Source: Rhynochetos jubatus (lineage: Eukaryota > Chordata > Aves > Eurypygiformes > Rhynochetidae). Taken from it: 64,000 nucleotides of DNA. Of this stretch, positions 49,301 through 59,735 are shown in pieces. Location of the stretch: positions 45,789,700 through 45,853,699 of the forward strand of contig CM050648.1 in the NCBI GenBank assembly GCA_027574665.1, given 5' to 3'. Below the pieces are notes generated by a model that saw only the letters and a program-made list of their open reading frames with translations, did not search any database and had not been told where the DNA came from. The position numbers and the translations under genes were made by a program. Each line of letters starts with the position of its first letter. Position 1 is the stretch's first letter.

Positions 49301-52300
49301 ATTGCAAATCATACAGGAGAAATCAGTCATTTTTAAACAATGTGTTGGATAGCCTCTGTATATCCAGGCAAACGGTTCATCCACAGATTGTCTTAATGCA
49401 CTATTTTGCTCTATGTTGTAGACTAAAAGAGACCAATCTAGAATTCCTTCAGCATCTGTCCTTATTTTACGTAAGGTCATAGACCTCAGGTAAATTCCAC
49501 AGCAGGTGATTCATACCAAGCCTCCATCTTCCAAGGTTTCTGCATCCCCAGGTAGCAAAATTAGGAGATGTGCCGCTGTCACTGCGTGCTGGGCATGCAG
49601 TTAGTGTAAGAAGAGAGAGCCATGCAGTGAAGGGTTCCTCCTTAGGTGGTCTCCTAAAGGAGCTGCAGGGAACGTTTGTTGTCGCTTGGTCTTAGGGATT
49701 TAAAATTCAGCAGCATGATAGATAATATTAAACTTTTTATTGTGGCTGTATTCATTCCATGATGCATTTTAAATACTGTAAGAGCTGGCCTACACTATTT
49801 TAAAATTGTGATAAAATCCAGGTCATAAGGAAAACAACAAACAGATTTAATATCTTTCCCAGTTATTAAAGAAAACATCTAAGAAAGATAACTGAAAAAT
49901 ATTCAGGAATTTTCATCTGGTGTTTGAAAGTTTACACTGTATATTATCAGTTGCACGTTTTCTCCTGAATATTATTAATTGTTCTATGGTAGAAAAAGAG
50001 GATCTAATCAGGATAATTAATCAGTCCAAGAATTCAAATTTTAAATGCAAATTTTTCATGTAGTAATAGGATAGAGTAAATGTAAAGATGTGTATAAATT
50101 AATGTGTCTGTCCATCTAGCTAGTCCAAAGAAATTAAAGCATTTGATTTCAAAGCTATTATTAGTAGCTGAAATTATTTGACTTCTTTTCCTTTGATATT
50201 GCTTTGTGATATTTTATAATGTCAAAGCACTTTGCATACATTTTCAGTCCTTAGACGCTCCAAAGAATTTGATTATGAGCCTCCAATATTTTTATATTTT
50301 GAATAAATTGATACTGTGTTTGAATGACGGTAGTGGTTGATACTTAGTTTTTCTGCAAACACACTCTGTCTAAAAATGATGTAGAATGCTCTGTAGGCTA
50401 TTTCAGAAAATGTTTTGTACGAACTGTTGCTTGGGAAGTGTTAGCAGAAAGGGTCCCTGTTGCAGTGTAAGGAACACCTTAAAACCATGGGGGATGAGTA
50501 GCCGAGAATGGTTAATGGGACAAAGAATTGGAGGCTTAGGTGAAGAGGGGGAGTTCAGCACCCTACAGAGTAAAATGAATGGAGTGTTTATAATTTATGG
50601 CTAAAGAGGGAGACCCTGCACAAAGTTACTGTTGAGAGAAGTAGGGAGCTGCTTGTAACTGGGAGCTTTTCTGAATCTAAGAGAGTAATGCACACAGTGT
50701 CTGATTTTGTTGATGTTTTGAGTTGGAAATTATTGGTGTATTTTAGAAGAGGCAACTTCTTGTTCTTGTGTGGGAATAGAATGCTTAACAACGCCTGCCA
50801 CATGGATGCTGAGTTACCACACTGGGGTGCTGCAGTCTTCTTTCAGCGGTGATACACAAAATCATGAGAAGCTTTCCTTGGTGGATAGGAAAATAAGGAG
50901 AGTGTATAACATGTGAAATGTGGCATTTTAAAATGACATTTTTACTGCAATCACAAAGATCAGACAAAAAGGATTACATTTGAAAATATATTTCAGAAAT
51001 GAAAACTGTATTTTCATTTGAAAATGGGAAAATGAGCACAAATCTGAACATTGCTGATGTCATACACAGGCTTCTCCTTTCCTGAGAAAAAAATAATAAA
51101 TAAAAATGGGACTTAGAATTTGAAATATTTTTTCTTAGATTTTTTTTCTTTCTTTCTTTTTTAACAGATAGTGCCTTTGTGGATTGCTCCCAACTTATTA
51201 ACCTTCTCTGGATTTGTCATGATTTTAGTTAATTATTTTCTAATATCTTTTTATGACTGGGACTACACTGCCTCAGGTAAATATCCTCATGTTGTAGTTT
51301 TTCAGAATTAGAGAGCTGCTAATGCCATACTTCTCAATGATGCAGGGAGGTATTAGGTACCTGAATCTTCCACTCATTCTCTTAATGAGGTTCCAGAGGA
51401 TCTGACCTCACACACAGCATTATAAATTTTGGTCATTTTATTGGAAAAACTTATTTAATTTCATCTCTAAATGTGCTGCTTGAAGTCTATCATAATGTCT
51501 CATTTTATTTAAAGTGTATGCCAGGATTTAAATACACAGCCAAACTCCACCTTACTGTTCTTCATCAAAGTTTCATTGGTTTCACATTTCCTAATACCTA
51601 AATCCATGCCAGAATGAGTTTATTCCCCTTTCCCCCATACCCTTCGCCCCGATTCGAGACTGCTTGTGGACAAAGAAGAAATAGTTTTTAAACAAATGTC
51701 TCTTGAAATTATGACTTTGAAAGTCCAAGTCCATGTTCACTCCTCGTGGCCGACCGAGTCAAAAGCTTTTTGTATCTGATTCCTCCTCAGCATAGGGCAC
51801 GTTCATTTCTGGGCTTCTCAGACCAGCTGTTGGAACCTACAGTAAGTAGGAAGCATCTCCCAGGTGGTTAAAAAGCTTTGCTTTTCTTTAATCTTCTCCA
51901 AATTGGCTAGTTTAAATGCTTTTATTTCCTGAAACAATTCTTTTTCGGGGTTTTTTTCTGCCTTTAATTTCTTATGCCTGTGGTTAGATTCAGGAGGTAC
52001 CCTTTGGCGTGAGAAGATTGTACATTTATCAAAACAATTCTAGAAGGAGGAATACTTGTTAGCAGTTAGGGTTTAAAAATAATCCTGTATGACCATTAGG
52101 TTTTCAGGACCAGCATGTTAGTTATCTGGCCTCATCCTTCAACACTTGGGTTTTTACCAATGCGGCTGATATTTACTCAGTTCTGTAATAAAAGAGCATC
52201 CAGCACAGACCTTTTAATGGGATAATTTTATCTTGACACATTCCCAGTAGACATACATTGAACTTGAAGATGTTTGAAATGGTGATTAAGTCTCCTAGAG

Positions 52301-55300
52301 CTGAGATTTCTATGTGCAAGCCTATTCTCTATTTCACACAAGAACAGTGCCCATCATTTCTCAATTGATTCAAAACGTTCTTGCAACCTAATGAGTCTTT
52401 TGAGTATCATATATCAATCCCATACCTAGGATCAGAAATAAAAGACTTCATTTCCTGGACAGCTGGTTTTCATTCTACAGTTTGAAAACTTGCAGCTAGG
52501 AGTCAGGAATTGCCATCTTTTCTTTCAGAGTGGCGAGGTGAGGCATTGAGAGAAAGGTGGTCAGAGCACTGCTGTAGGTACTGGCATCTCCCCGTTCAGC
52601 AGGGACACACCTCTGTGTGCAAGCATTCCTCGTGTTTGGTGCTGAATGCCAGAAACCTGGGAGGGCTTTGCAGATACAGCTGTTCCTAGCGCCGGTAGTG
52701 TCCTTACTGGGTTAAGTTAAATAGAACGCTCTTTGGAGAAAGGATTGATTTCTTTAAAAGAGCAACAATAAACTTGGGTTATGGCGATCAGCAGAGCAAT
52801 GACAGAACCCTGGGTTCTGCCCAATTCAGTTTTCCAGATTCATTTCCTTTTTTCAAGGAAAAAAAGGGTGCTAATACCTGCCTTAGCCTAAGGACAAAAA
52901 TTTCCCATTCAGATCTATGTGGTAAAAATGCTACACAAAACCCATAGTAGTGCTAATAAGAATGAGCATGCTTGACAACTACATTTTTTATGTTTAGGTA
53001 TTACATAAGCTTTAATTTCTTGATGGTTAGTCTTTGTATGACATGTGGAAAATTTTTACCTTCTTACGGTCATTATTTTGTCCAACACTGGAGTCATTTC
53101 AGGACCAAAAAATCTCTCCCATATCTTTTCTGTTCTACGGTATAAGCATATTCAAGCCTGCTCATTGCTTCTTTGATAGAGCTCGCCGATGACCTAGGTT
53201 GGTTGGAGGTCAAACCCAAATATTGCAATCTGTTTGATGCAGTCAGCTAATCGGTGGCAGTGTTTGCACATGTATGTGCATAGCTCGGTGGATTTCTTTG
53301 GTGTTAACCACTGTTACGCTGACTCGCTACCCCATTTATTTCAGGTACCAGTTCTGGACTTGTTCCCACCTGGGTGTGGCTGTTCAGTGCTTTTACCACC
53401 TTGTGTGCTTACGCTTTAGGTAAAGTACAATGAAATAATTTACACGTCTGACGTCTCCGTATCGTTTTATCTACTAGTTCACTAGTGTGATATTGAGATG
53501 AAGAGGGCATTGTGGATAAATTATTCATCTCTCTCCAAAACGGTTCTCTGAGATAAAAAAAAACCACACCAAAAAACATCCTTATGACTTAAAACCCCCC
53601 CATACAACAGAATTTTTCATTATATATTAGAGGTTCTATGACTGCTGCTCTTATCTTGCTTGAAAATTCAAATTGTTTTAGAGGAACAATGGAAATCGTT
53701 CTGTAGCAGAAGTCATTGCTGTTAGGTTTTATAAAAATCTTTGACCCCTAATGATGATGTTCTGCAAAGCTCCCTGATACTCGTGTTAGCAGAGGGTCGT
53801 TTCAGAGATGGTGAAAATGAAGGGCAAAGCAGAGAAAAAGGAAAATGAGTGTATTATTGTGTTAATTTGTGAGGCACTTCAGTGCTTATGGTGTGTGTCA
53901 GGAGAGCTGGTATGAATGTAGTGACAGGCCTGAGCTGCTTATGGAGACGAAGTTGGTTTTTTTTCTTTCCTATTGCTGTTTTTCTCCCATAACACCTATA
54001 CTTCATTTTCAGTTTCATAGTCCATTTTTACTTTTTATATCCTACCATGACTGTCTTTATAGACACATTGCATCTTGCTGTGCGGTGATGTGAAGGCATA
54101 AATCTAGGAGTGAGATCTACATTAGCACGGCTTTCTTGCTTTCTCTTCTAAAACTAACTAATTACAAACTATTCTCTCCATAATGTGGTACAACAGAGCT
54201 CTCTTTTTTTGAGGGGTGGAGGGGGGGAGTGTGGGGGTGTGGTCTGGGGCTCAAGTTGGCATATTTACATGTACTGCACTGTGCTGTGTGAACACTCTCC
54301 TTTGGAGCTGGCCCCTGTGTTTGAGTGTAGCCATACACTTGTGTGCCATACTTAAGATGCCCAGGCTAGATGTAAATGTGTTCTAGATGGACACTGCAGT
54401 GTTGTCCAAAGATGCTGGCCACTTTTGGTATCAGACCCATGCGTGGAGAGCCATCTTGATTAATGGCTGGGTATTACCCCTTGTGCAGACATCACCCTCT
54501 GCATTGTGAATGCCTTCTCATTTGTATTCAAGTGGCGAGTTTGTGCCAAAATTAGTTTGTCCAGAATTTCTTTGTACTATAAAATCACTGGGACAACCGT
54601 TCCTTGAAGCTGTCTACCAGTCAGATTACCCAAACAGCTCTCTATAATCATTAGCAGAAGCAGCAACTCCTTTTGTGAAAACCATTCTTTATGTAATTGT
54701 AGGGAATTTAATGAAGTGGCTATTGTTTCATAAATAGGAATTACATATTGGAGCTGTTAATGTATGACACCCCAGCAAGCTCATTGGAATTTCAGCTTCT
54801 GAGGTTCTTAATGTAGATGTTACTTACCAGTGAGGCCATAGTTCCTAATACTTGGAAAACAAGGAATATGATGTTGAAAATCAAAGCTATAATGAACTGA
54901 TGTATATGTAGATTTTTCTGTCAGCTGTCCAAGCCACTTCATGAAATATTTAGTCTCAGATTTAATTCTGCATGTCCAAAATTTCCCCTTTGGAAGACTG
55001 CAGAGAGCCGTAACAACTAACCAAATATGCAGCTTTAGTCTTTCTCAGCTTCTTTTTAACGCTGGCTAGGGTTAAACCACGAAATACTCTCTCCAAATTC
55101 CCTAGCATGCCTCTCTTTTCCCCGACTTTGTTAAGGTGGTTTAGTATATTTTCCCTTTCCATAATGTGAAATTATTGCTTATTGCTGTCATTTTTCATTC
55201 CACTATTAAAAAGTTATGTAAACTTTAATAAAACTGAAGATTTATCAACCTTCATGAGGCAAAATGATAAGATTTCTAAAGCAGTGGGTGTGTGGGTCTG

Positions 55301-58273
55301 TGTATGTTCACTATTGAACCCACACCATTGTTGGCATGAATGATTTCAAACTAAAACCTAAACCAGAAAATATTTTCAGTCTCTTCAAAAGCTAGTGAAA
55401 CCACATGGAAAATGTGGGTAAGGATTTGTGACAATCCAATTTTACGTATGTGTTACACAGTTTCTGTATTTTTCCCCATGTCCATTCTAAGTAGGAGTAC
55501 TGTATTTCATTACACCATTATAAGCCTAATCCTTTATAGTAAAACATTCCTAAAAAACGAAAACCACTCTTTCACTGAGGTACATATTTTAGTATCTAAT
55601 GTGAATACTGTTTTGTGACAACAAAAAATAATTTATAAACAGACCAATCTTTGATTATTCTCATTTCAAAAGTATTACCCTTATAACTGAATTCTCTGAT
55701 TTGGGATAGATGTTCTTGAAATATGAAAGCGTGTATACTGTTTAGGGATGTTTATGTACCTATTTGCTAGTTATGTTTCAGAAGCATCCTAAAATAGACT
55801 AAAAAAATTCTACATTTGTAACAACACTATTCAAGTAACTTCAAGCTTACACACAAAGTTTTCTTTCTGCACTTTTCAGTAAGATGTTAGAAATTCAAAG
55901 GCAATGTTATTGGAGAGAGAATGCGGCTCTAGAAGGGGGCAAGTCATATTTGAAATCCTCTATGAGATCTTTAATTTTTACAGTTGTGAGAACTGTCTCA
56001 ATAGATTTATATTGGAGCAGAGGATACCTCACAGCTGTTTAGGTATTACAATAGGGAGATAGTCTAAGATCTGTACAGAATGAAATTCCATGTTTTCCTG
56101 GTTTAGATCCCTGAAGTATATTTACATTAAACAAAACTCAGAGTACTGCCAAATAATCTGGAGAAGTAAGTAGCATATGATCTATGGCAGCTGTGGAGTC
56201 TTTGGTCTCACTCGGCCAAGTTGGATTTCTAGTCAGTTTTGGGTTACTAATGCTATCAATAGCTAATAATTGTTAGCTGTAGTACCTTCCAAGTAACATT
56301 AAGAGAGAAAAAAAATTCTCCATGTTATTTTGAGAGTCAGGATAAAAGTAAGTAATCTGTAAGGGTTGTTCTGTGTACTTTTCCCCAAGAGGTTCATCCT
56401 GTGTATTCACACTTAAGAGGAAAATATTTGTATTTCTCACCAGCAGAGTCTCAGAGGAGAGACCAAGGATATGGTTTGACAACACATCTAAGAAGAGTTG
56501 CAGCTGCTAGATGCCCTTTCTCCTTCCCCTGCATTCACCGCCTCTCCCTTGTGCCATCTCCCTTGCTTTTTGTACCATTCACAGTGTCAGTTCTGTTCAA
56601 TGACCAGAAGAAAACATGTTTTCTCTCTTTTCACTGGCTGAGCAGGCTGCAGGTCTTCCTTTGTTCAACAGCAGTGAGCTCTCAGATCGACTCAAACCAT
56701 ATTGTCCAACTGCATCCTCAGAGTGAGATCCAGTGTTTGGGCATCTTTCGGGCACTTAAATATTAAAAGGGATCAACACATAACTCAACAGTAAGGTATT
56801 CTTAGAATCATAGAATCATTTAGGTTGGAAAAGACCTTTAAGATCAAGTCCAACCATTAACCCAACACTGCCAAGTCCACCACTAAACCATGTCCCTAAG
56901 CACCACATCTGCATGTCTCTTCAATACCTCCAGGGATGGTGACTCCACCACTTCCCTGGGCAGCCTGTTCCAATGCCTGACAACCCTCTCAGTGAAGAAA
57001 TTTTTCCTAATATCCAATCTGAACCTCCCCTGACACAACTTGAGGCCATTTGCTCTTGTCCTATCACTTGTCACTTGGGAGAGGAGACCAACTCCCACCT
57101 CTCTGCAGCCTCCTTTCAGGTAGTTATAGAAAGCGATCAGGTCTCCCTTCAGCCTCCTCTTCTCCAGGCTAAACAATCCCAGTTCCCTCAGCCACTCCTC
57201 ACAGGACTTGTGCTCCAGACCCTTCCCCAGCTCCGTTGCCCTTCTCTGGACATGCTCCAGCACCTCAATGTCTTTCTTGCAGTGAGGGGCCCAAAATTGA
57301 ACCCAGGATTTGAAGTGCGGCCTCACCAGTGCCCAGCACAGGGGCACAATCCCTTCCCTAGTCCTGCTGGCCACACTGTTCCCTATGCAGGCCAGGATGC
57401 CGTTGGCCTTCTTGGCCACCTGGGCACACTGACGGCTCTTGTATCAAGATTGCAGCTGAAAGACTCTTTAAAATATCTTGTGTTGGCACACACACAGATA
57501 AATCTTGTGAAACTTGCTCCTTGAGGCTGCCATGCGTCTGTTAGTCACTGGGGGTTTAGCATCTGACAACCTAAATGCCTTAGAGAATCTACCCCACAAG
57601 TGGTCTGAAGTCTCAGAGTGTCCACAACGCCAGTGGACAGGCAAAAAGTCCTACGGACACTTATCAGCACTTTCATTGAGAAACTGATTGCAAGGACTGA
57701 TAGCAAAGTGTTTAAAGACCCCTGGGGACAAATAACTATGAATGTCTTTCTAAAACTTGTAAGGAAGGTGGCATTTAATATAAGAGCTGAGGTGAGGACA
57801 GAAAAATTACTTGATAACTGAGGCAAATGTTTTGTGAGCAATGCTAACCTGCTGGTATCGAAGGGACTGTTGTGCTTCAGCTTGCGGTCATCGGTGTATT
57901 TTCCCCATGTGTTATATATGGCAGTAGTGAAGTGTATGTGAAGAAATTTACTCCTTTGGTTGTGCTCTAATTCTTTATTTCTTTTCTTTTCCCAATCCTT
58001 CTAGACTCCATAGATGGGAAACATGCTCGAAGGACTCAGTCCAGTACTCCTCTGGGAGAATTATTTGACCATGGGCTGGATAGCTGGGCTACCTCCATTT
58101 TTGTGCTTTCTTTTTTTTCTGTCTGTTCCCGTGACAATGGGACGACTGGAGTTTCTGTATATACAATGTATATATATTTAAGCATTGTCTTGTGTAACTT
58201 TATGTGTTCACACTGGGAGAAATATAACACAGGAGTTCTTTTTCTTCCTTGGGGATACGATATAAGCCAAGTG
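28294..58273 (+). CDS. SELENOI/EPT1-like ethanolaminephosphotransferase: first five coding exons (3' half outside the window)
   Basis: Exons 28294-28350, 45235-45303, 51168-51276, 53345-53419 and 58005-58273 join in phase into 193 codons. Family enzymes transfer phosphoethanolamine from CDP-ethanolamine to diradylglycerol, the last step of the Kennedy pathway, in ER/Golgi membranes. The visible protein has the SELENOI start pattern (YVS-x2-QL-x-GF), [11 protein letters not shown] (about residues 19-29), [14 protein letters not shown] (45-58) and the full active-site motif D104-x2-D107-G108-x2-A111-R112-x8-G121-x3-D125-x3-D129. It then has HWEKYNTG and [10 protein letters not shown]. Hydrophobic segments at about 48-72, 84-103, 131-145 and 152-174 fit membrane helices. 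HWEKYNTG and PWGYDISQV mark it as SELENOI-type rather than CEPT1/CHPT1-type. Many differences from the very conserved vertebrate SELENOI elsewhere suggest a paralog. Mammalian SELENOI has about 397 residues, so about half is visible. Confidence 0.93.
30758..30857 (-). mobile_element. CR1 LINE, very short 3' end
   Basis: The plus strand reads 'aatcatagcattgtttaggttggaaaagacctttaagatcatcaagtccaact', the 3' end of the CR1 subfamily that carries 'tttaggttggaaaagacc', truncated after 'aaaccatgtccctaaa'. Confidence 0.92.
32215..33345 (+). mobile_element. Ancient CR1/L3-like LINE relic
   Basis: Heavily eroded sequence that keeps the order of landmarks of old CR1/L3 elements: 'cataaatgaattaggtag' near 32250, 'gtcctgcttgctttggcac' near 32780, 'attaagaagcttagaaaagatgaac' near 32833, and a tail 'ggtgctggactagacctctcaaattacatcccaaccctcattctg' near 33288. 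The boundaries are approximate. Confidence 0.6.
33680..34211 (+). mobile_element. CR1 LINE, 3' portion (diverged subfamily)
   Basis: Sense orientation, ending 'cttccaacccaaaccatcctatgattctgtga'. It encodes ORF2 end motifs ([20 protein letters not shown]) and continues in another frame after about 33985. More diverged than the 43.5 kb copy. Confidence 0.92.
34231..34285 (-). mobile_element. CR1 LINE, minimal 3' end fragment
   Basis: The plus strand reads 'tcgtagaatcatttaggttggaaaagaccc' followed by 'attgagtccaaccgta'. It lies 20 bases from the 3' end of the previous CR1 copy but in the opposite orientation, so the two form a tail-to-tail pair. Confidence 0.88.
36208..36810 (+). mobile_element. 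CR1 LINE, older 3' portion
   Basis: Landmarks in order: 'ccctggcagcaaagaagttcaacagcatcctgggttgtatcaac', 'aggccacatctagaatactgtgtccagttt', 'tgaggctggagcacttgccctgtgaggagaggg' and the tail 'gttgaggtcccttctgacctgaattatcctgtgatcc'. The product is broken by stops and frameshifts. Confidence 0.88.
39790..39915 (+). mobile_element. Probable MIR (CORE-SINE) relic
   Basis: 'gggtgagtcacagcctatctgtgcctcagtcttcc' followed by 'gggggaataataaatc' matches the central to 3' part of MIR as I know it (the 'gtcac...cctctgtgcctcagttt...atgggaataataat' segment). Old and diverged, so the extent is approximate. Confidence 0.6.
43530..44330 (+). mobile_element. CR1 LINE, the longest and least eroded copy here
   Basis: About 0.8 kb in sense orientation, ending 'ccaacccaaactactctatgattctatgat' with the terminal ATTCTATGA repeats intact. 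ORF2 C-terminal sequence is readable in two frames (43461-43949 and 43870-44241), including [18 protein letters not shown], then [16 protein letters not shown], and [18 protein letters not shown]. One frameshift near 43900 separates the two, so the copy is inactive. Confidence 0.95.
45235..45303 (+). CDS. SELENOI-like exon 2
   Basis: The exon has 69 bases (23 codons, phase 0 to 0), after the acceptor TTTTTTCCTCACAG and before the donor AAG|GTAAGAA. It encodes [23 protein letters not shown], of which [10 protein letters not shown] is identical to the SELENOI consensus as I know it. It is cytosolic sequence ahead of the first membrane helix. The 16.9 kb intron before it is the largest in the window. 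Confidence 0.95.
45304..51167 (+). other. SELENOI-like intron 2
   Basis: A 5.9 kb AT-rich intron. Unlike the other long introns I see no CR1 copy in it and no RNA gene. Its 3' end has a long T/C tract that suits the exon 3 acceptor. Confidence 0.75.
51168..51276 (+). CDS. SELENOI-like exon 3 (first membrane helix)
   Basis: The exon has 109 bases (phase 0 in, phase 1 out), after a long pyrimidine tract ending TTTTTTAACAG and before CCTCAG|GTAAAT. It encodes [16 protein letters not shown] and a strongly hydrophobic stretch ending DWDYTAS. P-x-W-[IL]-APN-[LI]-[IL]-T is a shared signature of the choline/ethanolamine phosphotransferases. The helix covers about residues 48-72. Confidence 0.95.
51277..53344 (+). 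other. SELENOI-like intron 3
   Basis: A 2.1 kb intron without recognised repeats or genes. Confidence 0.75.
53345..53419 (+). CDS. SELENOI-like exon 4 (second membrane helix)
   Basis: The exon has 75 bases (phase 1 in, phase 1 out), between the acceptor CATTTATTTCAG and the donor TTTAG|GTAAAG. It encodes [17 protein letters not shown] and then LCAYAL. VP-x-WVW aligns with the family VPDWVW, but the following helix is diverged from SELENOI. The leftover G joins the next exon to form the first catalytic Asp (D104), so the active-site motif begins exactly at this junction. Confidence 0.92.
   Translation, partial: VPVLDLFPPGCGCSVLLPPCVLTL
54212..54249 (+). other. Potential G-quadruplex motif
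   Basis: Four G runs of at least four (GGGG, GGGGGGG, GGGGG, GGGG) separated by loops of four, five and eight bases on the sense strand of intron 4. Structure is predicted by pattern only. Confidence 0.5.
56803..57438 (-). mobile_element. CR1 LINE with a long open ORF2 remnant
   Basis: The plus strand begins 'tagaatcatagaatcatttaggttggaaaagacc', the antisense CR1 3' end. On the minus strand, 57419-56883 reads as 178 codons without a stop, giving the ORF2 C-terminus ([20 protein letters not shown], then [20 protein letters not shown], and the end RDMV). It belongs to the same subfamily as the 17.1 kb copy. No reverse-transcriptase palm is present, so it cannot move by itself. Confidence 0.94.
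58005..58273 (+). CDS. SELENOI-like exon 5 (catalytic CDP-alcohol phosphotransferase motif)
   Basis: The exon has 269 bases (phase 1 in, phase 0 out), after CAATCCTTCTAG and before GTG|GTAAGTA. It completes D104 and encodes [20 protein letters not shown] and DHGLDSW, which together give every invariant residue of the motif (D104, D107, G108, A111, R112, G121, D125, D129). In known structures of the superfamily these acidic residues hold divalent metal and the CDP moiety. Two hydrophobic segments follow, then HWEKYNTG and [10 protein letters not shown], which is nearly invariant in SELENOI. The frame is clean throughout. Confidence 0.97.
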
Positions 58274-59564
58274 GTAAGTATTTTATCATTCCTGTTTTGG
58301 TTTTATTGTTTTAACTGTGTTAGTGTTTTCATAATATTGCAGAAATAGAAAAATAGAGCTCAAGGCAAGATTTTTGAATGTGAAATATCATAGCCCTAAA
58401 AGTAATTCAGAAATATTTCCTGCATTTGCAAAGAAGCTCTCGAGCAAATTGTCAGCATCAGATTCATTGCCTTGCAGGAAAAAAATGGCTTGCAGCAAGT
58501 CTAGCAGACACATAGTGCCCATGAGAATGTCATTTGATTGCATCTGATTTGTGGTATTAACAAAAGTTATTATGCTCTCTGAAGCCATAAGTAATTTTCT
58601 CACCAACACTAGGTTCTGAGACACAATGTGAGTTAGTCCAAGTAGTATTTATTAACAGTAATTATACAGTTACACAGTACTAGGCATTCTGGATTCTACC
58701 ACCTCTTGCATCGAATATGATAGTGGAAATAGCACTGTATGTATACAGCTAGCATTAACTGTTGTCAATAGAGTCTTACCCTTGTATAAATGTCAAAGTC
58801 ATACCATTAGAGGTTTCCTCTTCAGGAATGGTGTTCAGTAACATGAATTGTGTATCAGCCTACAGCCAGTCCCCAACTGAGTTCTGGACTGGACCTCTTC
58901 AGAAACATGACCAGGGCACCACGGTGAGTGGTGGCCTCAGTGTACGAATGAGTAGCAGCAGTAACAAGCTCGTTGCACTGCCAAGGGCCCAGCGCTGGGA
59001 TTTCTGGGCTGGCTTATCCATTTCTTCAATAGCCAGGCTCTTGCATCCTGAAGAGCACAGTCCCAGTCTTCTGAGCTTCCTGTCACAGGCATGAGATGAA
59101 AGGTACAGCCAAATATACATAATTGAAGAGAAGTTTGACAAATACTCAAATATGTGTTTTAATGGAAATATCGTATTTGAATTAATGGCTGCAGATGTAT
59201 TGCTGTAAACATAATCAGAATCCAGTGGTTTGAGAACAACTCAGAGATGGTGGTCCAGCTGTGGTGCATCTGTTTTGTCCCCTAGAAAATAGGTTCTGGG
59301 AGAAGAAGTTGGCTCAGGACTAAGACATTAGGCAGCCAGCTGGTCTACAAGTTTCGGCCATGTCTGTGTAAAGCTTTTTAGTGAAGTTCTTCCAGCAGGA
59401 GAAGAATAACTGTGTTCAAACCGATCTAACTTGTTGCTCAGATGATGACTGTAGATATACATGTGAATGTTTAGAAAGCTCTTTCGGATTGCTACAGCAT
59501 CCGAACTGTATTAGTGGTTAAATATGGGAGTGGGTATCAATTGGTGGAGCAGTACTGTTAACTC

Positions 59565-59735
59565 TGTCCGTGCCTTTTAGTGACCTATGCCTCTGTCACT
59601 GCCTTCCCATCTGGGAAATAATGGTAATAACATTTCCCTGCCTGACAGATTTGCGGTGAGGCTGAACTTCAGTAAAGTCTGTAAACTGCTTTGATGAACT
59701 TGGATGCAAGGTGCTAACAAGTGTTATTTCCTGTT
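59565..59735 (+). mobile_element. Probable MIR (CORE-SINE) relic
   Basis: 'tgcctctgtcactgccttcccatctgggaaataatggtaataacatttccctgcctgacag', then 'gtaaactgctttga' and 'ggtgctaacaagtgttatt', follow the MIR 3' half in order (cccatctg-aaaatggg-ataataa, cctgcctcacagg, gtaaagcactttga, gtgctcaataaatgttatt). Confidence 0.72.

Larger units (their letters stand above)
53420..58004 (+). other. SELENOI-like intron 4
   Basis: A 4.6 kb intron with one CR1 copy (56803-57438) and a G-run cluster (54212-54249). No exon was recognised; the frame at 53869-54093 has no known motif. Confidence 0.75.

Noticed and set aside
28294..58273. Assignment of the plus-strand gene to CEPT1 or CHPT1
   Set aside because: The blocks [18 protein letters not shown] and [10 protein letters not shown] are SELENOI-type; CEPT1/CHPT1 have different sequence at these places, for example HWQTY instead of HWEKY.
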